Of a stretch of 64,000 nucleotides of DNA, positions 18,130 to 26,142 are shown in pieces. Below the pieces are notes generated by a model. It saw only the letters and a list, made by a program, of their open reading frames with translations, was not told the DNA's origin and made no database searches. Position 1 is the first letter of the stretch. Each line of letters opens with the position of its first letter. A program made the translations under genes and the position numbers. The stretch covers positions 50,637-114,636 of the forward strand of contig NZ_NSGF01000020.1 of assembly GCF_002294995.1 (NCBI RefSeq), read 5' to 3'. Source of the stretch: Mesorhizobium sp. WSM3860 (lineage in GTDB: Bacteria > Pseudomonadota > Alphaproteobacteria > Rhizobiales > Rhizobiaceae).

Positions 18130-18768
18130 TCACGAAGCCTGTCTGAGGCCGAGCTGGCCGGGATAGCCTCTCATCAGCACCGGCGGGAAGTGATTGCGGC
18201 GCTGGCGCACCACCTCCAGCGTATGCTCGGAAAAGGTGAGCAGCGTCGCCACCACCTGCTGGTTGCCATAGGTGCGCTGGTAACCGAGCGGCGTCGCCAG
18301 GAAGTGCAGCTGCAGCGCCCGCAGCACCCACATCGGTTCGAACTCGATGATGACCTGGTTGACGTTGCGCTTGAGGCCCCATTCGACGAAACCGGCGATC
18401 AGCTCGGTGCCGACCGTCGAGACGCCGCGCTTGCCGTCACGGAAGCCCGGCGCCACCGCATAGCGAGTCAGCTCCCAGACTCGCGGCCCCGAGGGGGGCG
18501 TCCCCTCATAGAGGTCCGTCAGCACATCGGTCAGAAGGTGCGGCCGCGTCGTCGGCAGCATGCGCTGGTAGCCGGCTAGCTCGCCGTTGCGGATGACGAG
18601 GTGATGCTCGGCCTCGTCATGGTCGAATTGGTCGATCTCGAGGCCGTCCGGGCGGTCGAGATCGGTCCAGCCCATCTCCTCGACGAAGATCTTGTAGCGC
18701 AGGCGGTGAACCGCTTCCCACAGATCGGGGCGCTCCATCAATTCCTGAGTTGTGAGGGAAAAAAGCAT
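18130..18768 (-). CDS. Acyl-homoserine-lactone synthase (LuxI family)
   Basis: This enzyme makes the quorum signal from S-adenosylmethionine and an acyl carrier (ACP or CoA). The 212-residue protein keeps the invariant residues of the family: RLRYKIFVEEMGW (Arg, Phe, Trp), EIDQFDHDEAEHHLV (two Asp), GYQRMLPT (Arg) and VWELTRYAV (Glu, Arg). AGGAG lies seven bases before the ATG used; the frame extends 24 codons upstream into the promoter region. The start region is imperfectly repeated about 185 bases upstream. It forms an operon with the crotonase gene. Confidence 0.93.
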   Translation of the reverse strand: MLFSLTTQELMERPDLWEAVHRLRYKIFVEEMGWTDLDRPDGLEIDQFDHDEAEHHLVIRNGELAGYQRMLPTTRPHLLTDVLTDLYEGTPPSGPRVWELTRYAVAPGFRDGKRGVSTVGTELIAGFVEWGLKRNVNQVIIEFEPMWVLRALQLHFLATPLGYQRTYGNQQVVATLLTFSEHTLEVVRQRRNHFPPVLMRGYPGQLGLRQAS

Positions 18769-18821
18769 TAGCCGTCTCCTGGGCTTGAGAGGAAGATACG
18801 GCCGGGCTCTCCCGAAAATAT

Positions 18822-18835
18822 TACGCGATCGCGTA
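18822..18835. promoter_or_regulatory. Perfect 14-bp palindrome upstream of luxI (candidate lux box)
   Basis: TACGCGATCGCGTA is perfectly self-complementary and lies 54-67 bases before the luxI start, a suitable place for LuxR-type activator binding near the -35 region. It lies in the same alignment register as the palindrome at 19001-19022 in the parallel copy of this intergenic region. Confidence 0.5.
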
Positions 18836-18871
18836 GGCAAGAATTTCTAGGTCGACACCGACCGACCCCGC

Positions 18872-18955
18872 GAATATAGCCGCGCCTAACCGCCTCCGCG
18901 ACCGCCTGCACGCGGTTGGCGACGCCCAGTTTGCTTTGGCGTTAAGAAAGTATTA
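18872..18955 (-). pseudogene. Degenerate 3' end of a second luxR
   Basis: This stretch aligns base for base with the last 27 or so codons of the intact luxR just upstream. A one-base deletion in an AAG codon breaks the frame and the stop codon is changed. Read through that gap, it keeps KLGVANRVQAVAEAVRRGYI. Most differences from the live gene are silent third-position changes. That pattern suggests the fragment came from a diverged, once functional luxR rather than from a recent local duplication. Confidence 0.75.
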
Positions 18956-19000
18956 GCCCTCTCTTAAGACAAGGATACGGCTCGCCCTTGCTTAAAATAT

Positions 19001-19022
19001 TAGTCGAATGCGCAGGCGACTA
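19001..19022. promoter_or_regulatory. Interrupted palindrome downstream of luxR
   Basis: TAGTCG-N10-CGACTA has a self-complementary TGCGCA at its centre, giving 18 of 22 positions in symmetry. It sits just after the luxR stop, in the position matching the palindrome before luxI. It may be an old or still active LuxR operator. Confidence 0.4.
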
Positions 19023-19045
19023 TTTCTGCGCCAGCACCGGCCGAT

Positions 19046-19777
19046 CTAGCTAATATAGCCGCGCCTAATTGCCTCGGCGACTGCCTGCACACGGTTGGCG
19101 GCGCCCAGTTTGCTCTTCGCGTTGAGAAGGTGTTTCTCGGAGGTATGCTCCGAAATGCCGAGAATCTGCGAAATTTCCCACTCGGACTTGCCGACAGCCG
19201 CCCATTGCAGGCATTCGCGCTCACGCGGCGTCAGTTCGATGTGGTCGACGACCTTGCCGGCCATCGTGTGAAGCTGCATGGCGCGGCCGATGGCGTAGGT
19301 GGACACCAGCGAGACCATTCCGAATTCGACGTCCGACAGTTCAACGGACTCGCCACCCAGCGAGACCATGACGATCTGGCCGTCGAGCGTGACTAGTGGG
19401 AAGGCGAGGCCGTCGCGCAGCTTGAACTCGCGGGCATCGCCCATGACCTCGTCGCTGCTCTTGTCGATGACGATGGCCTGCGAAGCCTCCCGCCACTGGA
19501 ACGGGGCCTGCAATTGCTTCATGTGGCTGACGACCGGATCATGGTCGACATAGTTGCGCGCCACGTAGCGCTCCAGCCACTCGCCCGGCCAGTCGCAGAG
19601 CAGCACGTGGTCCTTCTGCTGGCCGCGCGGCGTGCCGGGTTGCGGCACCGTTCCGGCCATCAGCGCCGTCAGCCCGAAATTCGAGGTGACGCCGAGCAGC
19701 CGCTCGCACACTGCCGAAGCAGTGTTGGCGTGCTGCAATTGGTCTATGTATTCCAGAGTTCTATCGAACATGCTCAT
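19046..19777 (-). CDS. LuxR family quorum-sensing regulator
   Basis: This is a 243-residue acyl-homoserine-lactone-responsive activator. The N-terminal ligand domain keeps the signal-binding pattern (DWPGEWLERYVARNYVDHDPVV near residues 55-77, with Trp, Tyr, Asp-Pro). The C-terminal GerE-type helix-turn-helix runs from LTPRERECLQWAAVGKS to the C-terminus. The start was set at MSMFDRTLEY; the frame extends 44 codons upstream with no clear start. It is the first gene of a leftward luxR-luxI-crotonase cluster and presumably activates it. Confidence 0.93.
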   Translation of the reverse strand: MSMFDRTLEYIDQLQHANTASAVCERLLGVTSNFGLTALMAGTVPQPGTPRGQQKDHVLLCDWPGEWLERYVARNYVDHDPVVSHMKQLQAPFQWREASQAIVIDKSSDEVMGDAREFKLRDGLAFPLVTLDGQIVMVSLGGESVELSDVEFGMVSLVSTYAIGRAMQLHTMAGKVVDHIELTPRERECLQWAAVGKSEWEISQILGISEHTSEKHLLNAKSKLGAANRVQAVAEAIRRGYIS

Positions 19778-20003
19778 CGCAACATCTACCCCATGTTGCT
19801 TCTGCTTTTCGTACCGATGGTAGATGCCCGAACCACCCTTCGCCATCAACCCCGGACCGCAAGCTTCTTCGCTACGCCTGCAACTCCCCCGTTGCCGGCG
19901 CGCGCTCAAACTTGCAAACGTGCTAAAACCATACGCCTAATTCGCCCGTTTGAAATCAAAAACAAATTGTGCCTGCTCTGTTTTCGTACGAAAAGCCGAG
20001 GAC

Positions 20004-20876
20004 ATGATTGGGCGGAGCGTTATCGTGACATTCCGATGCATATTTCTGGCCCTGCTGTCGGCGCTGATCGGAGCGTTGCCATTTGCCGCCGCGAGTCAAG
20101 CCGCGGAGCCGCAGGTTCCGGTGCTGTGGGATGCCAAGGAGCGGCTGCCCAAGCCCGATCTTTCGGCGTTGCCGAGGCTTAGGTTCCTCACCACCACCGA
20201 TTTTCCGCCTTTCAACTTCCTCGACGGCTCCGGCCGGCTGTCGGGTTTTCACATCGACCTGGCGCGGGCGATCTGCGCCGAACTCGGCATCGTCGAGAAA
20301 TGCCAGGTCCAGGCGCTGCCCTGGAACGAGCTCGACGATGCGCTGCAGAAAGGCGAAGGCGAGGCGATCATCGCCGGCATCGCGGCGACGCCGGAAAGCC
20401 GCGAGAAATACGCCTTCTCGCGTTCCTACCTGCAGTTCCCGGCGCGCTTCATCATGCCGAAGGCCAAGGCCTTGACCGAGCCGGTCCTCGACAAGCTGCG
20501 CAGCAAGCGGGTGGGCGTCATCGCCGGCTCGGCGCATGAGAAGATGCTGCGCGACTATTTCAGCACGGTGCAGGTCGTGCCCTTCGACAAGCCCGAGGAC
20601 CTCTACGCGGACCTCAAGGCCGGCAGGATCGATGCCGCCTTCGGCGACGGCATGCGCTTCGCCTTCTGGCTGGGAGGCTCGGATGCGGCCGGTTGCTGCC
20701 GCTTTGCCGGCGGGCCGTATCTCGCGCCGGAATATCTGGGCTCGGGCATGGCGATCGCCACCAGGGCGGGCGACACGGCACTGGCCGCCGCCTTCGACTA
20801 CGCGCTGCAGGAAATCTCGATCAAGGGAACCTTCGCCGAGTTCTACCTGCGCTATTTCCCGGTGAGTTTTTTCTAG
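20004..20876 (+). CDS. Extracellular solute-binding protein, family 3
   Basis: This is a periplasmic amino-acid-type binding protein of about 290 residues. A signal sequence (FLALLSALIGALPFAAASQA) precedes TTDFPPFNFLD, GFHIDLARAICAELG and IIAGIAATPESREKYAFS. No permease genes adjoin it. The start is uncertain; the ATG after GAGG is used, and a TTG 18 codons upstream also opens the frame. Its TAG stop overlaps the outer end of a palindromic repeat. Confidence 0.82.
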   Translation: MIGRSVIVTFRCIFLALLSALIGALPFAAASQAAEPQVPVLWDAKERLPKPDLSALPRLRFLTTTDFPPFNFLDGSGRLSGFHIDLARAICAELGIVEKCQVQALPWNELDDALQKGEGEAIIAGIAATPESREKYAFSRSYLQFPARFIMPKAKALTEPVLDKLRSKRVGVIAGSAHEKMLRDYFSTVQVVPFDKPEDLYADLKAGRIDAAFGDGMRFAFWLGGSDAAGCCRFAGGPYLAPEYLGSGMAIATRAGDTALAAAFDYALQEISIKGTFAEFYLRYFPVSFF

Positions 20877-20924
20877 AGCCGGATGATTTCAGGTCGAATC
20901 GGCCTGAAATCTGAATCCGGCTCT
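20875..20924. repeat. Palindromic intergenic element (AGAGCCGGAT type)
   Basis: AGAGCCGGAT and ATCCGGCTCT form the outer stem and GATTTCAGG with CCTGAAATC the inner stem. It is immediately followed by a second, different palindrome. This paired arrangement resembles rhizobial intergenic mosaic elements. It begins inside the stop codon of the preceding gene. Confidence 0.75.
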
Positions 20925-20937
20925 AAATCAAAGAGAT

Positions 20938-20988
20938 AGAGCATGATGTCGTCCGAAAACCGCTTCACACTTTTCGGCATCATGCTCT
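20938..20988. repeat. Palindromic intergenic element (AGAGCATGATG type, RIME-like)
   Basis: AGAGCATG and CATGCTCT are the outer arms and CCGAAAA/TTTTCGG the inner arms. I recognise this as one of the most frequent rhizobial intergenic repeats. It lies between convergent genes, and the terB-like stop codon overlaps its right end, so it may also terminate transcription. Confidence 0.8.
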
Positions 20989-21397
20989 AGGTGAGTGTGC
21001 GCAGGCGGGCCTTCGCCGCACGGGCGATCGCCGCCACTGTGAGCGTGTCGAGATCGAGCTCGCGTCGGATGAGCTGCAGCACCCTCACCTCCTCCATGCG
21101 CATTTCGAGATCGACGGCCGCGACCTCGAAAGCGGCGGCATAGGCGGTGTCACGCAACCGCTCCGGCAGCGCATCGGCGACGCGCGCAAGGACGCCTTCC
21201 AGCCCGTCCTTGTCGTGCAGGGCCTGCTGGCAAGCTTGAGCCACGCCGACCAGCCTGTCGCTGGCGAAATCGACAAACACAGGCCAAGAACGGACGACGT
21301 CTCCGATCCGCGCCAGTTCGACATCGGTCATGTCGCGGTCGGACGCCGAAGTAATGACCATGAGATAGATCAGGGCTTCATGCGGCGTCAAAGGCAT
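20987..21397 (-). CDS. TerB-like (tellurite-resistance fold) protein
   Basis: This is a 136-residue all-helical protein resembling the TerB/DjlA N-terminal domain family: ALIYLMVITSASDRDMTDVELARIG at the start and AYAAAFEVAAVDLEMRMEE in the middle, with acidic positions as in metal-binding TerB proteins. No ter operon is present; single TerB-domain proteins of this kind are common in Rhizobiales and have no firm function. It is divergent from lysS. Confidence 0.7.
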   Translation of the reverse strand: MPLTPHEALIYLMVITSASDRDMTDVELARIGDVVRSWPVFVDFASDRLVGVAQACQQALHDKDGLEGVLARVADALPERLRDTAYAAAFEVAAVDLEMRMEEVRVLQLIRRELDLDTLTVAAIARAAKARLRTLT

Positions 21398-21567
21398 TCA
21401 AAACTCCTTGATGGTGAGGCCTCAACGTAGGATTGCCATTGAGGCGCCGCAAGGAAAAGCGCCGCAAATCGTTGACGCTCCGGCCCGCCGCGCCTAGAGA
21501 CCGGGTGAAAATCTTTGCGCGCCGCCAAGCCGACACATCTGGCCGGCGCATGAGCCTGGAAAGTGAC

Positions 21568-23217
21568 ATGACGGGATCAAACATCATCGATCTCAATGCC
21601 GAGATGCTTGCGGCCGCCGCCGAAAGCAAGGCATGGCCGTTCGAAGAGGCCAAGAAGATCATTGCCCGCTACAAGAACAAGGACTTTCCCGATACCGTTC
21701 TGTTCGAGACCGGCTACGGTCCATCCGGCCTGCCGCATATCGGCACCTTCGGCGAGGTGGCGCGCACCACCATGGTGAGGCACTCCTTCCGCGTGCTGAC
21801 GCAGGACAAGGTCAAGACCAAGCTTCTATGCTTCTCCGACGATATGGACGGCATGCGCAAGATTCCCGACAACGTGCCGGATCGCGCAGCGCTCGAGCCC
21901 TACCTGCACAAGCCGCTTACATCGGTGCCCAATCCCTTCGGCGGCGACTATGCGAGCTTCGCCGACCACAACAACGCGATGCTCTGCCGCTTCCTCGACA
22001 CGTTCGGCTTCGACTATGAGTTCGCCAGCGCGACACAATACTACAAGTCCGGGCGCTTCGACGAAGTGCTGCTGCGCGCCGCCGAGCGCTATGACGAGAT
22101 CATGGCGGTGATGCTGCCGACGCTCGGCGAGGAGCGCCAGGCGACCTACAGCCCATTCCTGCCGATCTCGCCGAAAAGCGGCCGCGTGCTCTACGTGCCG
22201 ATGAAGCATGTCGACGCCGAGGCCGGCACCATCACCTTCGACGACGAAGGTACCGAGACCACGCTGCCCGTCACCGGTGGCCATGTGAAGCTGCAGTGGA
22301 AGCCGGATTTCGGCATGCGCTGGGCAGCACTCGGCGTCGATTTCGAGATGTTCGGCAAGGACCACCAGACCAATGCGGCGATCTACGACCGCATCTGCAA
22401 CATCCTCGGCGGCCGCGCGCCGGAGCATTTCGTCTACGAGCTGTTCCTCGACGAGAACGGCCAGAAGATCTCGAAGTCGAAGGGCAATGGGCTCACCATC
22501 GACGAGTGGCTGACCTATGCGCCCACCGAGAGCCTCGGCCTCTACATGTACCAGCGGCCGCGGCAGGCCAAGAAGCTCTATTTCGACGTTATCCCGAAGG
22601 CGGTCGACGAATATTACGCCTTCCTGTCCGCCTATCCACGCCAGGAATGGAAGGAGCGGCTCGGCAACCCGGTCTGGCACATGCATGACGGCAATCCGCC
22701 GGCCATCGACCTGCCGGTCCCGTTCGCGCTGCTGCTCAATCTGGTCAGCGCCTCCAACGCGCATGACAAGGCGGTGCTGTGGGGTTTCATCTCGCGCCAT
22801 GCGTCCGGCGTGACGCCGCACACGCACCCCGAGCTCGACCGGCTGACCGGCTATGCCATCCGCTATTTCGACGACTTCGTAAAGCCGACCAAGGTCTATC
22901 GCGCCGCCGACGAGGTGGAGCGCGAGGCGCTGGCGAAGCTTTCGGAAGCGCTCGGCGCGCTGCCGCAGGGCGCGGACGGCGAAGCGATCCAGAACGCGGC
23001 GCTCAACGTCGCGCGGCGGATCGAGCGCTATCAGGACCATTCCAAGCAAAGCCCGGAAGGCGGACCGGGCGTGTCGGTCGCCTTCTTCCAGATGATCTAT
23101 CAGGTGCTGATCGGACAGGAACGGGGGCCGCGTTTCGGCTCTTTCGCGGCGCTCTACGGCATCGCGGAAACGCGCGCGCTCATTGAGCGGGCCCTGGCTG
23201 GTCAGTTGGCGGCGTAA
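21568..23217 (+). CDS. lysS: Lysyl-tRNA synthetase, class I
   Basis: This enzyme charges tRNA-Lys. It is the archaeal-type class I enzyme used by Rhizobiales instead of the class II LysRS of most bacteria. The 549-residue protein has the HIGH-type motif GPSGLPHIGTFGE near residue 48 and the KMSKS-type motif KISKSKGNG near residue 305. The start at MTGSNIIDLN, seven bases after GGAA, was chosen over an ATG six codons earlier. Its last 38 bases overlap the end of the convergent SNase-like gene. Confidence 0.94.
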   Translation: MTGSNIIDLNAEMLAAAAESKAWPFEEAKKIIARYKNKDFPDTVLFETGYGPSGLPHIGTFGEVARTTMVRHSFRVLTQDKVKTKLLCFSDDMDGMRKIPDNVPDRAALEPYLHKPLTSVPNPFGGDYASFADHNNAMLCRFLDTFGFDYEFASATQYYKSGRFDEVLLRAAERYDEIMAVMLPTLGEERQATYSPFLPISPKSGRVLYVPMKHVDAEAGTITFDDEGTETTLPVTGGHVKLQWKPDFGMRWAALGVDFEMFGKDHQTNAAIYDRICNILGGRAPEHFVYELFLDENGQKISKSKGNGLTIDEWLTYAPTESLGLYMYQRPRQAKKLYFDVIPKAVDEYYAFLSAYPRQEWKERLGNPVWHMHDGNPPAIDLPVPFALLLNLVSASNAHDKAVLWGFISRHASGVTPHTHPELDRLTGYAIRYFDDFVKPTKVYRAADEVEREALAKLSEALGALPQGADGEAIQNAALNVARRIERYQDHSKQSPEGGPGVSVAFFQMIYQVLIGQERGPRFGSFAALYGIAETRALIERALAGQLAA

Positions 23218-24064
23218 CGGCGCCATCTTCCGCCGGCAGGATGGAACTCGGCGCGGTGGGCGCCGGGCTGGTAGCGGCCGGCAATGCCGGCAGGCCGCCG
23301 AGGTTCGGAGCGGCGCCGAAAATGCCTTTCTTCGCCGCGCGCGCCTTGTCGCCCGCCTCGACATAGGGGCCGCCTCGCGCCGCGCGGGCCCAGCCGTTTT
23401 CCACCAGCCACAGACCGACATCCTTGTTGCCGACCCAGCACTTGACCGCTATGGCCTTCTGCCCGCCTTGCGGCGGCACAGAGCAGACCAGGGTCCGGCC
23501 ACGCAGGAAAGCGCGGAATGCGGTCCTGGCGCGAACACCGCAGTCCCAGGGCTTGCCCTCATCGCTGCAGGTCTCGTCCTCTTTGACGATGTCGATGCCC
23601 GAGACTGCGATAGAGTAATCCTTGGCCTTGATCATGCCGGCGGCGGTGGCGATGGGCTGGAACAGCTTGGTGCCTTCCCCGCCATCCGGCATTTTCGTTT
23701 TCCGCGGCTTGGGCGGACCGGCCAGCGCCAGCTCGCTAAGCGGCGCGCGCGGCTCGGCCCGTTCCAGTTCCTCGACGGGCACTTCGGGTGGCGCCACCAC
23801 GTCGGGATCGATCGCCCGCGAATGCGCCACCGGCTTCGGCGGCTGCGGCGCGGCAGGCGCCAGAATGGCGGACGTCACCGGTTCCGCAGTGGTCGGTTCC
23901 TGAGGCGCCATATCGGCGCCTTGCTCTAGAAGGGCATCGGCCGGATCGATCTGATCGATCGCGACGACGCTTTCGCTGCCCTTCAGCGAGCGGCCTCCGG
24001 CGACCACCAGCGCCGCCATTGCCGGAACCGCCGCAAGCGCCAGCGCAAGATGGAGGACCCGCAC
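23180..24064 (-). CDS. Exported SNase-like (thermonuclease fold) protein, probably catalytically divergent
   Basis: This is a 294-residue exported or membrane-anchored protein. An N-terminal hydrophobic segment (LALALAAVPAMAALVVAG) is followed by about 110 low-complexity Pro/Ala/Glu residues, an SNase-like domain (SIAVSGIDIVKEDETC to ARAAKKGIFG, roughly residues 145-260) and a Pro-rich tail. The GID of the nuclease core is present, but the following Pro-Glu and the Arg residues expected in catalysis are not. Four cysteines in two pairs could form disulfides. It probably forms an operon with the S24 repressor 10 bases upstream. Confidence 0.7.
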   Translation of the reverse strand: MRVLHLALALAAVPAMAALVVAGGRSLKGSESVVAIDQIDPADALLEQGADMAPQEPTTAEPVTSAILAPAAPQPPKPVAHSRAIDPDVVAPPEVPVEELERAEPRAPLSELALAGPPKPRKTKMPDGGEGTKLFQPIATAAGMIKAKDYSIAVSGIDIVKEDETCSDEGKPWDCGVRARTAFRAFLRGRTLVCSVPPQGGQKAIAVKCWVGNKDVGLWLVENGWARAARGGPYVEAGDKARAAKKGIFGAAPNLGGLPALPAATSPAPTAPSSILPAEDGAVTPPTDQPGPAQ

Positions 24065-24074
24065 CAGCCCGGAC

Positions 24075-24716
24075 CTACTGGCTTGCCCAGACGATCCGCG
24101 CCACCCACTCCACCTCGCTCATCGGGATGTCGCGGTCCGGGTGGGCGGGGTTGAGCGAGACCAGCACGACCGACTTCGCGGTCTGCCGGTCGAGCACCTT
24201 GGCCATCACCTCGCCGGCGGTGGTCTTGACGACGACGCGGTCGCCCTTGCGCGTCGGCGCGCCCGGCTCGACGATCAGCACGTCGCCGTTGCGGTAGAGC
24301 GGCAGCATGGAATCGCCTTGGACCATCAGCGCATAGGAGGTTTCCGCTGCCCGCGCCGGAAGCTCGATCAGATCCCAACCCTGCCCCGACGGATAGCCGG
24401 CATCGTCGAAGAAGCCGCCGGCGCCGGCCTGGGCGAAGCCAAGCAGCGGGACGGCCATACGCGGGGGCGGCGCAGCGGAGGCACTGCGACCCTCAACCAG
24501 CACGGTGAATTCTTCCAGCGAGGCGCCGGTGGCCTCGATGATCTTGGCCAGCGATTCGGTCGAAGGCCAGCGCGGCCGGCCGTCGGAGGACAGGCGCTTG
24601 GACTTGTTGAAGGCGGTCGAATCGAGGCCCGCGCGGCGGGCGAGACCGGAAGCCGAGAGCGAATAGCGCTCGGCAAGAGCATCGATTGCGGCCCAGACGC
24701 TATCGTGTGAGAGCAA
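24075..24716 (-). CDS. S24 family helix-turn-helix repressor (LexA/CI-like)
   Basis: This 213-residue regulator has an N-terminal XRE-type helix-turn-helix (SASGLARRAGLDSTAFNKSKR, residues 21-41) and a C-terminal S24 peptidase domain. The Ser-Lys dyad is visible: serine in MVQGDSMLPLYRNGD near residue 135 and lysine in KGDRVVVKTTAG near residue 160. An Ala-Gly pair in GFAQAGAGGFF is a possible self-cleavage site. RecA-stimulated self-cleavage is known for the family but not shown here. Its neighbour and likely co-transcribed gene is the SNase-like protein. Confidence 0.85.
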   Translation of the reverse strand: MLSHDSVWAAIDALAERYSLSASGLARRAGLDSTAFNKSKRLSSDGRPRWPSTESLAKIIEATGASLEEFTVLVEGRSASAAPPPRMAVPLLGFAQAGAGGFFDDAGYPSGQGWDLIELPARAAETSYALMVQGDSMLPLYRNGDVLIVEPGAPTRKGDRVVVKTTAGEVMAKVLDRQTAKSVVLVSLNPAHPDRDIPMSEVEWVARIVWASQ

Positions 24717-24966
24717 GTCCGCTCTCCTTCGAAAACAGGAAAAAATGCCTCAATGCTGTCTAGCGCGCGCCCATTCGATTGTCCACCGGCGCGGACAGCG
24801 GATTGGAGAGAAAGTCGCCCGCTCCCGCAGGATCGATGGGCTCGATCCTGTTCCGGGCGCCGGCACCCGCGAGCCGCCGCGTGGGCAATGCATCGTTCGA
24901 CCCCGGCCGAAACGTCGCCTTGCGCAGCCTGGTAGGGTGCAGTTCTCGAATTACGAAGGACTGCTC

Positions 24967-25587
24967 ATGTTGCCGAACCACCAATCCATCGCACCATCCG
25001 TTCTTTATTTTGGGACGCCTGTCGTCCTGATGGTTACCCGAAACCGTGACGGCACCGCCAACATCACACCCATGTCGTCCGCGTGGGCTTTGGGTTCATG
25101 CGTGGTCCTCGGCTTGAGTTCGGCGACACAGGGCGCCATCAATCTTCTGCGGAATGGCGAATGCACCCTCAATTTTCCATCGGCCAGCCTCTGGGCGAAT
25201 GTCGAACGGATCGCGCGCACGACGGGTGTGAATCCAGTTCCACCCCATAAGGCCGAATTGGGGTTCGTTCATGAGGCCGACAAGTTCGCTTTAGGCGGCT
25301 TTGCGGTCCAGCCTAGCGAATTGATCCTGACGCCGCGCATCGCAGAATGCCCCCTGCAGTTCGAAACACGCCTGTTGACCTGCCATCTCAGCGCGAAGCA
25401 GCAAGGCGCATCCTCGGCGCACCTCATCATGGAGGTAGACGTGCGGCGGGTTCATGCGCACAGCAGCATCGTCGTGCCGGGAACAAACCACGTCGACACT
25501 GCGCGTTGGAATCCTCTGTTCTATGTGTTCCGGCACTATTTTGGCGACGCGGTCGATCTGGGCAAAACCTTTCGGGCCGAACATTGA
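24967..25587 (+). CDS. Flavin reductase-like (FMN-binding split barrel) protein
   Basis: This is a 206-residue flavin reductase-like protein: PVVLMVTRNRDGTANITPMSSAWALG, then a cysteine-containing GECTLNFPS, and ELILTPRIAECPLQFETRLL in the second half. Such proteins bind FMN and either reduce it for a partner oxygenase or act as oxidoreductases; no partner lies nearby. GAAGGA lies six bases before the ATG used. Its codon use and wording look less like the neighbouring genes, with more TTT and AAT, so it may be a later arrival. It is convergent with the thioesterase. Confidence 0.8.
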   Translation: MLPNHQSIAPSVLYFGTPVVLMVTRNRDGTANITPMSSAWALGSCVVLGLSSATQGAINLLRNGECTLNFPSASLWANVERIARTTGVNPVPPHKAELGFVHEADKFALGGFAVQPSELILTPRIAECPLQFETRLLTCHLSAKQQGASSAHLIMEVDVRRVHAHSSIVVPGTNHVDTARWNPLFYVFRHYFGDAVDLGKTFRAEH

Positions 25588-25599
25588 ACGCGTGCTCGA

Positions 25600-26142
25600 T
25601 CAGGCCCGCTTGGCCTGCTCGCGGAGGTTCCGGTGCGAGATGATGAATGCCCGCTCGGACTCGGTCGGCGGGCGCGGTTGAGCAGAATGGCCAAGCGCCG
25701 CGACGACCTCCTCGATCTCGAGAAAGCGGCGGCCGCGCCGGTCATAGACGCCGCCGGTGGTCAGGATCAGCGCTGCCGTCTCGCCATCATCGAGGACGAA
25801 GCGGTGCTTGCCGATTACGGAAGTGCCTTCCCAGGTCTCGATCGACGAGACCACCTCGAAGCGGCGCCACAGCCTGATCTCGCGCACATAGGCCGATTGC
25901 AGCCCGCCGATCATCGGCGCCCAGCCGTTGTGCCGCGCGAGCGCGACAAGACCGACGCGAAGAAAGACATCGATGCGGCCAAGATCGGCCAGCATCATGT
26001 AACGCGCATTGTTGAGATGGCTGTTGAAATCGATGTCGGTCGGCAGGCAGCGAAAGGCCAGCCGGCTCTGATCGCCGATTTGATAAGGGCCACGGCTGCG
26101 CGCCGTGGCCATCATGCGGGCGAGGCGTCCCCAGACATACAT
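25600..26142 (-). CDS. Acyl-CoA thioesterase, 4HBT hotdog family
   Basis: This is a 180-residue hotdog-fold thioesterase that probably hydrolyses acyl-CoA esters. The 4HBT signature is LAFRCLPTDIDFNSHLNNARYM near residue 30, where Asp-Asn-His residues form the active region. It is the last gene of the leftward beta-oxidation run, 61 bases after fadJ. The N-terminus MYVWGRLARM looks genuine, but the ATG overlaps the outer edge of a palindromic repeat and lacks a clear ribosome site. The long open frame continuing upstream is a shadow of fadJ. Confidence 0.82.
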   Translation of the reverse strand: MYVWGRLARMMATARSRGPYQIGDQSRLAFRCLPTDIDFNSHLNNARYMMLADLGRIDVFLRVGLVALARHNGWAPMIGGLQSAYVREIRLWRRFEVVSSIETWEGTSVIGKHRFVLDDGETAALILTTGGVYDRRGRRFLEIEEVVAALGHSAQPRPPTESERAFIISHRNLREQAKRA

